Below, one piece after another: positions 43,800 through 54,626 of a DNA stretch of 64,000 bases. How positions within the stretch are numbered: the first letter of the stretch is position 1; each line of letters opens with the position of its first letter. The stretch comes from Nemertoderma westbladi (lineage: Eukaryota; Xenacoelomorpha; Nemertodermatida; Nemertodermatidae). The stretch covers positions 1-64,000 of the forward strand of contig JAUCBJ010001804.1 in NCBI GenBank assembly GCA_032718475.1, written 5' to 3'. The position numbers and the translations under genes were made by a program. The notes beneath the pieces are model-generated. The model saw only the letters and a list, made by a program, of their open reading frames with translations. It made no database searches and was not told the origin of the DNA.

Positions 43800-44175
43800 C
43801 AAGGCGACCTTTACTAACAGGCCTTGCAGCCCAAAAAACTGCAGAATTAGCGTAGGCCTAACATTTTGCAGTAGCAGAACAAGGCCATGCAACACGCTGA
43901 CACGTCAGCTTTATTTTTGGATTTATAAGTTCTGGTGCTGAAATAAATATGTTTAATTATAATTAATCTTAATTGCTTAATTTTGTGTATTTTAGCATTG
44001 TCCTCACGGTGTACTGTATTAATACTGCAATTCCTTAGATAGATTGCTATTTCCTGATTTCTATAGCCTAGGCTTCTGTATTTTGTATTTGATAACTACG
44101 GTAAGCTAAATATTCTGGAATTTCGAATATTAATACAATACTATCTGACTATTAATACGAATAATACTGGTCGAT

Positions 44176-45015
44176 ATGCCTCGCAAGTGTTGTGTTGGAT
44201 ATTGCCGATCTAACTACAAGGGAACTCAGTCAAATCCACAAGCGGAGAGTGTTAGCGTTTACGGTTTCCCCGCCAACAATGATGATCGTCAATGCTGGTT
44301 GGCTGCGTTACCGAACATCATTGATAAAGTCACAAAGACAATTGGTATTTGCAGAAAACACTGGCCGGACAGCACCAAAATGAAAGTTGTTCGCGGTGGT
44401 TCCTTAGTGCCGAGAGATCCTCCATCGGTATTCACTGCAGCGCCGGCGTCAGTTGTTCCCCCCACTCCTCCGGTATCGAGATCAACCGATCGATCGCGAC
44501 CATCTTCGCGGAATATTCTTCCCGATGAGTTGTCCGAGTTCCTCTCTGGCGACAAGATCGTCGCAGATACTTTTTCTATGGAGTTTAAGATAAAGTACCG
44601 GTACTACTGTGGCGTAGAGCTGGATATTTTAAACCGCGGCGGTACAACTCTATTGGCGATGCACCGGGAGCGGACTGGGGCTGTTGCGAAGTGGACCCTC
44701 GAGTTTACCATCATTGACGATAAGGTTGAGTTCGTTTGTTACTCGGGTCTCGCTCGAATTAGTATCCCATTCTTACGCTACAAGACCCGCGTAAGTTATT
44801 GGTCGGAAGTTACAGAAGTCATCAACTTCCTCAATCATTATGAAGAGGAGAATCCTCGCTTCCTCTTCCTGTATCGCCAAGTTGCTCTGCTGAACACCCC
44901 ACGGAACGGAGTTGTCTACACCTCTGGCGATATCTGCAATGCTTTCCAGTGGTATTGCTATTCAACCAAACTTTATAATATTCTAAGGGAGCAGTTGAAA
45001 CTCCCTAGTCCGTAA
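44176..45015 (+). pseudogene. P-type transposase, N-terminal part with THAP domain
   Basis: ATG 44176 begins MPRKCCVGYC; with the later HWP and Cys/His residues this is a THAP zinc-binding DNA domain (about residues 1-90: C at 5-6 and 10, FPANNDDRQCWLAAL, CRKHWP). It would bind the element's ends. After a Pro/Ser-rich linker (about 88-115), residues 116-275 are the region before the catalytic core (YTSGDICNAFQWYCYSTKLY). The frame stops right after LREQLKLPSP. The catalytic part resumes directly in another frame, so a segment normally between the two seems to have been lost with loss of frame. The protein would lack its catalytic domain. Confidence 0.85.
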
Positions 45016-46655
45016 TTATAGATGAAATTCATGTGAAACAATCACTCCAATACCACGGTGGAACGGTTTTTGGACCAGCTGCCGACTATCCCGAAAAACT
45101 GGCCAGCACTGTGTTGGCATTTATGGTTAATTGCTTGTTCGGGGGACCTGCGTTTGTTATTGGACTTCTTCCATGTTCGAACTTAAATGGAACATTCCAA
45201 TATGATATGTACCTGAAGTTCGCAAAGTCTCTGCACGAAACTAATGCGAGAGTCATCGCTGTTTTATGTGATGAAAATTCGGTTAACCGGAAATTCTTTA
45301 ACATGTTTACACGATATGTTAATGATGTACCATGGAGGGTTCGCTCCCCATTCGATTCAGCGGAGCCGTTATTCCTTATTTTCGATCCGGTACACATCCT
45401 AAAGTGTATCCGAAACAACTGGTTGTCCGAGAAATCGAGAGAGTTGGAGTTCCATTCCCCAGGGCAGATCGACGCTGCTTGCAGATACACTGCACGATGG
45501 GGCGACTTGGAGGAGGTATGGAGATCCGAGTTTGATGGTATTTTTAAACTGTCGGAGTTCACCAAAGACGCTCTGTATCCCGCCAAGGTACAACTACAGC
45601 GTGTTTCCCTCGCTCTAAAGGTGTTTTGTGATAAGACTGGTGCCGCTCTGCAAGCCTCTGCCCATCGCACGGACTCTACCGCTGAGACAGCCAATTTTAT
45701 AAACATAGTGGTGAAATGGTGGAAGATCGTCAGTTGTCGCTCTATTACTGCGCATATCCATAAAAGAGATCCGGACCGCGCATTTATTGAGTCTCCTAAT
45801 CACCCCGCTATGAAGTATTTGAAGGATATGGCCCAACTGGCTTTGTATATGGCCCCTATATCAAACAGTAACCGAGTGCGTTCATTGACCAAGGAGACTT
45901 CATATGCACTTTACCACACCAGCAGCGCATTAGTCGCCCTCACTGAGTATCTTTTTTCGCCCGAAATAGCCGAAGTGTTTCAACACAAGTATATTCTCCT
46001 TGGAAAATTTATTTCCGACCTACTAGAGGGATATTTTGGCCATATTCGCCAAGCTTGTGGTGGTAATTATTACATTTCCACTCAGCAAGTAATATTATAT
46101 ATAGTATATAGTATCGACAACACACGTTTACTTGCCTCGTTAAACCAACTCCAGCGAGAACCGACTGCTTCCCAGACTCACAGCTGCTCGCTTTGTTTTA
46201 TACCTCTATCCGAGAAGGAAGTTGAACTCATGGATACTCTTCCATTGTTGACCCAAGATTTGGACTATGACCTTCTTCAAGCGATTGTTTATGTTGGAGG
46301 TTACCTTACCCAACAAAGTGCTTGCAAGAGCAGCAGCCCACCGGTTTCTCGCAACACCCGGATAGCGGAATATACTGTAGTTTTAGATCGCGGCGGCCTT
46401 AAGCTCCCATCCGACACAATGACCTACTTCGTATCTCTTTCCTACTGCTTCTTCCAATCCACTGGAAAAGCATTTTATTGTCGTCGACGCCTCACGTCTG
46501 CACTTACAAATATTCGGCGATTATTCCACCTGGAAGAAACTACTAATAACACTATTGATACCCCACGTAGACTTGCCAATGTGTTCCTCAACAACAGCTG
46601 TAAACAGTCGATGACAGACATTTCCACCCTGCAGAAGAGGGCAAAGTTTATTTAG
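45016..46655 (+). pseudogene. P-type transposase, catalytic part
   Basis: A frame of about 545 codons without its own plausible ATG start. It begins with IDEIHVKQSLQYHGG, which contains the first acidic residue of the RNase-H-like core, followed by the conserved LASTVLAFMVNCLFGGPAFV and IAVLCDENSVNRKFF. The insert-like region includes FDPVHILKCIRNNWL, and the later part LLEGYFGHIRQACGGNYYI matches the C-terminal third of P/THAP9-type transposases. It ends at TAG 46653. Apart from the missing upstream joint it looks open and well conserved. Confidence 0.85.
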
Positions 46656-46683
46656 CGAACTCTAGGCCGTGGATCACCCTACA

Positions 46684-46700
46684 CCCCCCCCCCCCCCCCC
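46684..46700 (+). repeat. Poly(C) run inside the P-type transposon
   Basis: About 16 C directly before the 72-bp tandem repeat. Confidence 0.9.
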
Positions 46701-46975
46701 GGTTTATATGGCTTCCAGCACCAGGTCAATCAAAAAGCCTCGCCATTACGAACTCTATCCAGCGGATCCCCCGGTTTATATGGCTTCCGGCACCAGGTCA
46801 ATCAAAAAGCCTCGCCATTACGAACTCTATCCAGCGGATCCCCCGGTTTATATGGCTTCCGGCACCAGGTCAATCAAAAAGCCTCGCCATTACGAACTCT
46901 ATCCAGCGGATCCCCCGGTTTATATGGCTTCCGGCACCAGGTCAATCAAAAAGCCTCAACTCTGCCATCCTGCAC
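46701..46975 (+). repeat. 72-bp tandem repeat, nearly four copies
   Basis: GGTTTATATGGCTTCC starts at 46701, 46773, 46845 and 46917. The copies are almost identical. The unit is 24 codons and is open in one frame (PVYMASGTRSIKKPRHYELY and PAD), but it follows the transposase stop. It may be amplified 3' coding sequence or non-coding filler. Confidence 0.92.
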
Positions 46976-47255
46976 CACGTTGACGTCGTGGCAGAGCTTA
47001 TAACTGAAATCATAGAAATTTCAGTTAAACTAAGGTTGCAGGATATAATTTAATTATATTAGTAAATGTAATAAATAATTTTGTGTTTATAATAGTTAAA
47101 CACAAAATTGTTTTCTTTCGACAAAAATTTTCTACAAGTTCTAATTTCATAATTTTCCCAGTCCTACTATTTTTGTAAATAGTGAAATTTATTACCTTTT
47201 TAGTTTAAATTGTATTAGCTACTAGAAACGAATCCGCTAGGTATGGTTAGCGCGG

Positions 47256-47510
47256 TACTCGTCTCAAATTTCAAGTCTCGTTGCGCTCGTCGTGTTTTCT
47301 CTGAAAATATTTTAGTCTAAACGTAGACTAAGGAACCTTTATAACTAAGCAAAGTATCGAAACTGTGCGAGAAAGGTGGTTTAGGGGTATAGATAACACA
47401 TTACTCGTCTCCATTACAAGCCTCGTTGCGCTCGTCCTGTTTTGTATGAAAATATTTATTCTAAATGTAGACTGAGGAACCTTTATAACTATGCAAAGTC
47501 TCTAAACTGT
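47256..47510 (+). repeat. Two-copy direct repeat (period 146 bp) near the right end of the P-type transposon
   Basis: TACTCGTCTC then CAAGTCTCGTTGCGCTCGTC (47256-47291) recurs as TACTCGTCTC then CAAGCCTCGTTGCGCTCGTC (47402-47436). Both continue with GAAAATATT and GGAACCTTTATAACTA. P elements use internal subterminal sites for transposase binding or enhancement; that role here is an inference. Confidence 0.75.
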
Positions 47511-47804
47511 GTGAATACTTTCTGATTTATGGCAGATGGTATTACTACATCGATAGATGTAGATACATACATACACATTAGATACATACAGACATACATA
47601 CTGTATACACACTTAGATAGATAAATACACACCAAAACTCAAAAAAATACCCCGCCTATACGAGACGGGTTCATAATTTACCATTTCTTAAAGGTCTTAT
47701 TGATAGAATGGAGAAACTACCGTTCTATTGGTCGCTATACTTTTAGGCCTACGCTAATTTTGCAGTTTTCTGGGCTGCAAGGCCTGTTAGTAAAGGTCGC
47801 CTTG

Positions 47805-48109
47805 CTCTGTACCTAGCTAGCGTCTCTTTGCCCAACCATATAAATCACACCGCGGCAAAGTATACGAGCCCCTTAGTCCGTCAGTGAGTCAGCCTGATTT
47901 TAGGATTCGCTGCGTGGGATTTTGTTTTATCGAAGTTTGTCTGCTCGTAGACTGTTTTCTGCCTCACCGGTTATAAGAGATCGATACTGCAATATATTCG
48001 CTTACTTAGAGTTTACTGTTTTGGTGAGAAGGTCGGATTTATGATTTGATTCACAAACTTTACAGTAGGATATTGCAGGTATTGTTACCGTCTCTTCCAT
48101 ATAGTAGGA
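47805..48109 (+). repeat. 3' LTR of the BEL element, last part
   Basis: Begins with the second copy of CTCTGTAC and matches 28765-29069 without gaps. The two LTRs stop matching after ATAGTAGGA. Confidence 0.93.
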
Positions 48110-49684
48110 TTTGTTGGACCAATGATATAATCATTGCGTCATACCTATATTTTGTCAGTGTACCTCAGTATACTTCAGTTTATGTCAGTGTATATCTGTA
48201 CACCAGTATAGCGGTACTATACACGTGTTAGTTGGTTTTAATGTTTTTTGATCTTCTTGCTTGTCGTTTTTATGTTAATTCTGCTAATGCTGTAAATTGC
48301 AAATACGTATTTCTGCTGTTATGCCTGCATGATTAAGACTTTTAATAATGATTACTGCTTAGATTGACTTTTGATTTCCTTAATCTTTGCGATGTAGCAA
48401 ATCCTAACAAGGATTTTCCCTTTCAACTGTCAGACTGTTTGTTAATCATGCGCCGATACGGTAACTATTCGCTTTAGCCTGACGGGCTAAGGGTACCGGT
48501 AGGCGTAGTGGGCGCACTGTGGAAGCGACGGAAGGAGGAGTGGAGGATCCAATGTGGGGCAATGCTGGCGGGGGCCAGTAGTTGTGGTCGGGCAAATAAA
48601 AGTAGAGGAGGACCGGTCGTCATTACGGCTTTTAGGGGCTGGCGGACAAGATTTTGTCTCAGTATTGTTTGGCTGTAGCACTGTTTTAATGGGTTTAGCT
48701 ACGAAGACCACATTTAGCTTGGGTGGCCTTGGCTTTTTACACTAGTGCTATGCCAGTGCTACAAACGCCACTAACACTGTTAATGTATTGGTGGTTTACT
48801 GTTGTAAACGCTGCTTTATATTGTGTTGTTTAGAAAGTGCCTGATCCTTGTTTGTGATGTTTAGATAGGTGCTATTCTCTTGATTGTTTCTATTTCTAAT
48901 TTATGCTTGTTAATTGCTGTCAGGTCAAATAATACAGTATTTAGACTGTTGCTAGTATAACTCAGTAGCGTAATTAATTAGTAATACTCATTCTGGAATA
49001 CTTAGTAATCAGTATGCAACTCTGTGTATTTGAGACACTGTAAATTTACTTTAGCACTTGGAATAAAATTAAGAGTTTGTACGCAGCATAGCGGAGAATA
49101 GTTTGGGTAGATTACGTTTAGAAATACTTTAGGATATTCGACGCTAGGCGATTATTTGAAAGTAGCGGGTCAGCAGGTTAACAGCGGTACCGGTAGCTAG
49201 GGTAGCGCAGTAGTGATATCGCTGAGTTAAATCAGCGCAAGGTCAAAGTTTCGGCATTAGGAAATTAATACCCCACCTTTTGCATATTAAAATATTATCA
49301 CATTCAACATTGTTCCACCCAGCAAACTGCCTGTATTTCTCTGTGGAAATAAGTGAACGCCGAGTGCTAAGTCACCCGCACTCATATTAAGTAGCTTAGG
49401 AAGTCAAATCGGATTTATTGTTTTGGTTGTTCTGTTTGGCTTATAAATTAGAACGATTAGCTCTCTTTTGGGATTTCGACAGAGAAAGGAACATTTATGA
49501 TTGGCAGAGCCGTACGCAGTTTAACAACTACCCCTATGTTCAATATGTAATTACCCAGTATTGCCCATTTTAGTGGTGAGGTGCTTGGACTGATTCCCAA
49601 CTAAGCTAGGCAATAGCAAACTTGCCTATGCATGAGGGAGCTGGAAGTATAGAATGACAGGGTATTTTAATAACTTATAATGTC
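48110..49684. other. Gene-free 3' flank
   Basis: No recognised gene. A GC-richer patch at 48490-48720 gives short open frames on both strands without recognisable similarity. 49620-49680 matches the arm of the 93-bp palindrome at 17588. Confidence 0.45.
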
Positions 49685-50516
49685 AATAGGGTTGGTGCGC
49701 GGAAAAATTGTTGGGCTAGAAACAATCGAATAAGGGGTAACAAGGTGCCCTGAATCGAGTGGCAGGTGTGTTTTTTGTAAAAACACGAGGAAATGGTCTA
49801 TATGGATGGCGGGTTTAAGTAAGCCCGGGATGCCAATTTTGAAAATCGGCTGCAATTGGCTACTACATATTTGACGTCACTACGCAGTGACCTGAGAATT
49901 TCTTATATTGGTTTCTATGGAGGATGGTGATATTAGATTCATTCAAATATGCATTTAATCTCGCAATAATTTCATATGTATATTATATCAATTGAAAGCG
50001 GAGAGTCATGCGCGTCTTTTGTTACTACAATTAATTAAATTAATGATGTTGAACATTGATAAAATGAATCAATTCACAATTATTTCGCAGATTGCCTAAC
50101 CTGAATGCAAGTAATACTGAACCACTCAGTCCTATCCACCTATTGCGTTGCAGTATTGCTGTATTGCAGCTTTAAGTTCATTGAGTTGAATTGTGTACCG
50201 GTCAGCTGTAGCGTAAGAGTGATACATCGGTAGGTTTACTCAACCAAATGGTCATGTATTTGATTGAATCTAATTTCACCCTCCATAGAAACCAATATAA
50301 GAAATCATCGCACACTGCATAGTGAGGTCAAATATGTAGCAGGCAATCAACAGCGGTTTTTCAAAATTATTTTCCCGGGCTTACTTAAACCTGCCATTTC
50401 GACCGTTTCCTCTTGTTTTTACAAAAAAACACACACCGCCACTCGATTCAGGGCACCTTTTTACCTCTTATTCGATTGTTTTTAGCCCAACAATTTTTTC
50501 ACACACCAACCCTATT
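49685..50516. repeat. Fold-back element with arms of about 266 bp
   Basis: The left arm is 49685-49952 and the right arm about 50252-50516 in reverse complement. Matching words include AATAGGGTTGGTG, GCCCTGAATCGAGTGGC, AAGTAAGCCCGGG and TTTCTTATATTGGTTTCTAT. The spacer of about 300 bp has no ORF. Related words occur at 20955 (GGTAGGTGCGCGAAAAA), so this is a dispersed family. Confidence 0.85.
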
Positions 50517-50532
50517 AAAGTTTAGATCAATT

Positions 50533-50680
50533 AAAAACACATTTCTTAAAGCAAATCACTTGAACTAATTAAAAACTATAATGGAATGGGGTATGGGGAT
50601 TACAGCTGTATAATTTTTAAGTATAATTATTTATATCTTATACAGTACTATAAAATAATTAATTTCCATTAAACGGCAGG
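50533..50680. repeat. Dispersed repeat copy holding the empty site of the Tc1-like element
   Basis: AAAGCAAATCACTTGAACTA then AAAAACTATAATGGAATGGG matches 19285-19315 joined to 21750-21766, with one TA (50577-50578) where the 2434-bp element sits elsewhere. The match continues to TTAATTTCCATTAAA. Confidence 0.85.
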
Positions 50681-53600
50681 TTCAAAATGCCAACCTATGG
50701 GAGTGCTACATGCGTAAGGGTTGTCCGCTGTTATAACAGATGGGCGTGTCTGCCATACTTGATGCAAGTTAAACTGGTCTGTCCCAATTAACATCGCAAT
50801 TGAGCGATAATTAACAGGACATTCTTGTATTCCAAGATGTCGGAAATACTTACGGTCTTCCGGTGATTGCTCTGGCACAGGGCCGAGCAGGTTACTAAAG
50901 TCCTTTGTAGCTGCAAAGGTCAAATTCCTTACCAGAAGTAGTGAGCATTCCTCCTTGCTGTGTTCCGCTTTGGAAAGAAGAGTATCTAAGGTTAATTTTA
51001 CTCTAGTCACAAGTATTGCTCTTTTACCATGCATGCTGCTAACAGTGTACAGAGCAGTCTTACCTTGACTCATGTCCATAACTACATCGGCTATTTGTTA
51101 ATCGACGTAACTATGTGGCGACGCAGAGTCCAGGAATAGCCTATATAGGCTTGCTCCCTCGGGTTCCGGTAATCTTTATAGGTATCACTCTAAACCCTTT
51201 CAATTGGTTCTGTGTGAGAAGTGTTATATATGGTTGTTCTTCTCCTGCATGCATGCAAAAGGTGTCATCTTCCTCCTCATCCTCATCCAACGATCCTGAT
51301 TGGTCCATGCAGTCGGTATAGAAGGTATGGATTTCGCGCGGTGTGCGCTCTTTATAAAGCAACTCACATCTAGCCGCTTTATAGGGATACTCTCGTCGAA
51401 AGCGCTTAGTCGGAGTATGACTAGTTGTGTGGAATAACGCGTCATGGTTATGTCCACATAGAGGACACGTGTCATCGTTTGGGCAGTCCTTCCAGACGTA
51501 TCCAGGCATAGTACATCTCCGACAAGAATTCAACGGGCGAATCTGGAGTCTTCTTTCCTCAACTCCTAAATCTTTAAAAGCACGACATCCGCATAGTTTG
51601 TGTCCGCTATATTTTCTGCCGTTCCGCTCGCAGTATGGGCATCCATTAAAATCCGCCAGCAACTGTTTGGAAATTGTTTGGTCCGATTCGGTGCAGCTAT
51701 AGCTTTTCCTTCTGCCGCTATATGGTGGTCCGTATAGTTAGACCTGGTCTCAACCACAGCCTCTCGCGAAATTAGTTGGTAAACGGCGGTAAGTTTCAGT
51801 AGCCCGCCAGTCTCTTAATGCTGGTACTCTATCCATCGCCATTCTCGGCGTAACCGATGATGGAGTCTACCGATGATCCTAATTAGAACTGTCAGCACGT
51901 TGGCGTACTCGAGTTGACCGATGGACCGTAAAGTCCCTATAGCGTTCTCGATTTCGTCCGCGAGTCGTAGAAGATCGATTGGTTTCAAAATGGGTCCGCC
52001 TCTTCAGAGGTCTTCTATAATGGATTTAGCCATGGCTACGTTACCGCCGTAAATGGAAAACAAGCGGTCGTATGCCTACTCGAAAGCGTTCGGAACACCA
52101 ATAAAGGTCTCCGCTAATCTTTTCGGCTCACCAGATAGAACCTGGAGCAAGTAATTAAACTTCTCCGTCGAGGTGAAGGCACACATAGCGATCTGGGACT
52201 CTACGTAGTCTACCAGCGTACGCCAGTGTTTCGCGTTGCCAGAAAATTTCGGCGGTTGTTGTGCTGGCAATCCGTGTCTGGCTGCAAACTTAGCAATCTC
52301 GTTGACTAAGTCCAACTGTCCGCGTCCATATTCGGTAATAGCGTCCAGTCGTTCCCGTCCGTGTGTGGTTCGTCGGTACGAGATGTTAATGGGATATGTG
52401 GTCTAGGTTGTTCCAACTCCATGATGGTCCGTGATCGATCCGATGATTGCGCTTCGAGTCGCTCTTCGAGTTGAGCCAATCGGTCCGCCATCTCAGTAAA
52501 CTGTTTGGCACTAATCGCTTCCGCTGCTTGCAATGTGGGTTTCTGAATGGGTGTTTCTCGCGGGGGGTTGTCAATGTACGGATTCATAAATCTTTTCTCC
52601 CATTTGTAATCGCCACCAACCGCTTCAGTATGGAATATTTCCCGTTCCATCGACTCTGTATCGCTAGATGAATTGCTATCGCTGTCGTCCGGATAAGGTG
52701 GTTGGCGGGTTCGCGTCCGGCGTGTTAATTTCATTGGTCACATTCGCCTTTGTTTGGCTTTTACAGTTCTTCATCGTTCGGTAGGCTCGCATGCCTTCTA
52801 CGAAGTCGTAGGTCTCGATAAGCTCCATTCTAACTTGTGGGCACTACCCACAAAGTTAGTCCATTGTGGTTTGGTAGGCTCGCAAGCCTTCCGCGAAGGC
52901 ATAGGTTTCATTGCGCAATGTGTCAAAAGTCGAGTAAAGCAGTCAGGTTTAATCGTAGTTGGTCTGTAAATGACTGGGTTCGCGCAGCACGTTACAGGTT
53001 TAACTGGTAACAGCTTACTTACCTGCTTGACTGTCATAAACATGGGTTCGTCTCTTCCTACGAGTAAACTACGGCTTACTGTAGGTGGACTACTTACCTT
53101 ACCTGCTAAAATCGGCGATGATGTCGCTCGTGGTTACAGGATTGATTCCGACATAACAAACCTGTGACATTGCATTAAATGCACAGGTGATATCTCCTTT
53201 AGCTTTATGACTACGATCGGTTTCGCTGGAACCGTAGGTTTGATCATGGGAATAACTTGAGGAAAACGTTTACAGTAATCCTCATCGAACTCCTCTCCTC
53301 TATCTATTGCTCCCACGCTCCCTGCCTTGATTCGCTTCTGGATTTCACGATATTGAGCCTCCATATGGTCCAATACAGACAAGTCTAGTCCAGCTCAAGT
53401 TCTTATAGATCTATCTCTCGCGTCGAGTTCGAGATCCTCTCGCGCGTTCGCTAACACTCGTGATCTACGATTTAGTTCGAACTGGAGCTGCATTTCTCTC
53501 TCGCATCGGTCTGCCTCTTGTTGTTGTGCTGCTAATTCCGCTTCCTGAATGGCTAATCGAGATTTTATTTGTTGCGCCTCCAACTGAGCATGAGCGTCAG

Positions 53601-54626
53601 ATGCTGCTTTCTTCCGTGCTAACTCGTCTGCTGCTGCAGCTGCCGCGGCTTCTCGCGCTAAGTCCTCTTCCAATCTTCACATCTCCGAGCCCTCGAATTC
53701 AGCTTGGGCCTGAAGTTTTGCGATTTTTGCCTTGTCTTCCCTTCGTTGTTTCTCTCCTTCGATAGCAACTTGTGCCATCTGCTGTTGCGCTTCTTCCTCG
53801 GCGACTTGTTGTCAGCATGCGACCTCTTGTTATTGTCGAGTTATCACTGACGTCGTCCTACTAACGTCACCAACGTTGCTCCGTATGCTATCCAACGGTG
53901 GAATAGGGTAGGCTCGCAAGCCTTCCGTAGCTAGAACTTCCGTTGTCCCTTGCAGTTTGACTTCCACTTCTTCGATCAGTACGCTGCTTCTATGAAGAAA
54001 ATTGGTGAGCGTTTCTAACCTCCCATCTAGGCAATATAGTTCTTGTTCCTCTTCGGGTTGCAACAATGCGTCGGAAGCAGACTCACCCATCAGTTGATCG
54101 AGTTGCTCTCTCTAAGCTGTGAGGCTTTCCCTCGCACTTATCAACTTATCGATTATTTTTACTTGCGTAAAGTTGTCGCCACACAACTCTGCGAGTTTGT
54201 GTAACCCTTTAAGTTTATCTATGGAGGCATGTACCATAATTTCTATCCTTACCTGTAAGGTGTAGAATTCGTATCTCGACATCGGGGCGATTAATTCGCA
54301 CAAATCCGAAAACCTTCTCCGAAATTTTGAGAAATCTGGGCCATGTGTCCTCCTATACTCCTAATAATGTTCTCTTGCCTTCCAGCCAAACTTACCATGT
54401 CCGGTTCCCACGATCTGGTCTGAGGGACAGTAAGGAAGTCTTCGGTTCTACCATCGCCACGCATTACAGCTGCCGGTATTTCCGTTCGTGGTACCGGTGA
54501 TGCACGTGGTATGACATCGGTAGAATCACGAGTCCTCCTTCTTGGGTTGTCTACTGTTGATCTGTCTGGGTCATGTGAGTCATAGTCGGTGGGTGGGTAT
54601 TGAGTCGAGTGTGGTATATCACTCAT
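50676..54626 (-). pseudogene. Truncated relative of the large BEL element: gag to protease
   Basis: On the minus strand from ATG 54626 (MSDIPHSTQYPPTDYDSHDP) the product parallels the plus-strand Gag: the GDGRTEDFLTVPQ segment, the APMSRYEFYTLQVR segment, a coiled coil, the EIAKFAARHGLPAQQPPKFS DUF1759 region (about 52300), the knuckle CRRCTMPGYVWKDC (about 51510) and the region after the protease (LIGTDQFNLHQVWQTRPS, about 50760). Many stops and shifts split it into at least nine pieces. It ends near 50676 before the RT, where a dispersed repeat begins. It carries three copies of the GGAAGGCTTGCGAGCCT-type motif, one of them (53910) where the plus-strand element has none. It is non-functional. 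Confidence 0.88.

Larger units (their letters stand above)
43800..47804 (+). mobile_element. P-type DNA transposon nested in the 3' LTR, 4005 bp
   Basis: 62-bp terminal inverted repeats (43800-43861 and 47743-47804, starting CAAGGCGACCTTTACTAACA, two mismatches) are flanked by a perfect 8-bp duplication. The interior encodes a THAP-domain transposase. An 8-bp duplication, ends starting CA and a THAP-type transposase are all features of the P superfamily. Removing the insert and one duplication leaves a gap-free LTR. Confidence 0.93.
27166..48109 (+). mobile_element. Large BEL/Pao LTR retrotransposon with nested P-type transposon
   Basis: Gap-free direct repeats of 1904 bp (27166-29069, and 42193-48109 after removing the nested insert) bound gag, protease, RT, RNase H and integrase frames in the BEL/Pao order. 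Without the 4005-bp insert and its 8-bp duplication the element is about 16.9 kb, far longer than the 5-10 kb usual for the group. The extra length is in the LTRs, a coding block after integrase, internal repeats and the AT-rich 3' region. LTR ends are not the usual TG/CA, and the target duplication is not certain: TAGTA at 27161-27165 and 48102-48106 is one reading, but that word is also present at the end of the 5' LTR. Confidence 0.9.

Noticed and set aside
27161-48106. TAGTA as the target duplication of the BEL element
   Set aside because: The same word is also part of the matching end of the 5' LTR, so the duplication cannot be separated from LTR sequence by eye.
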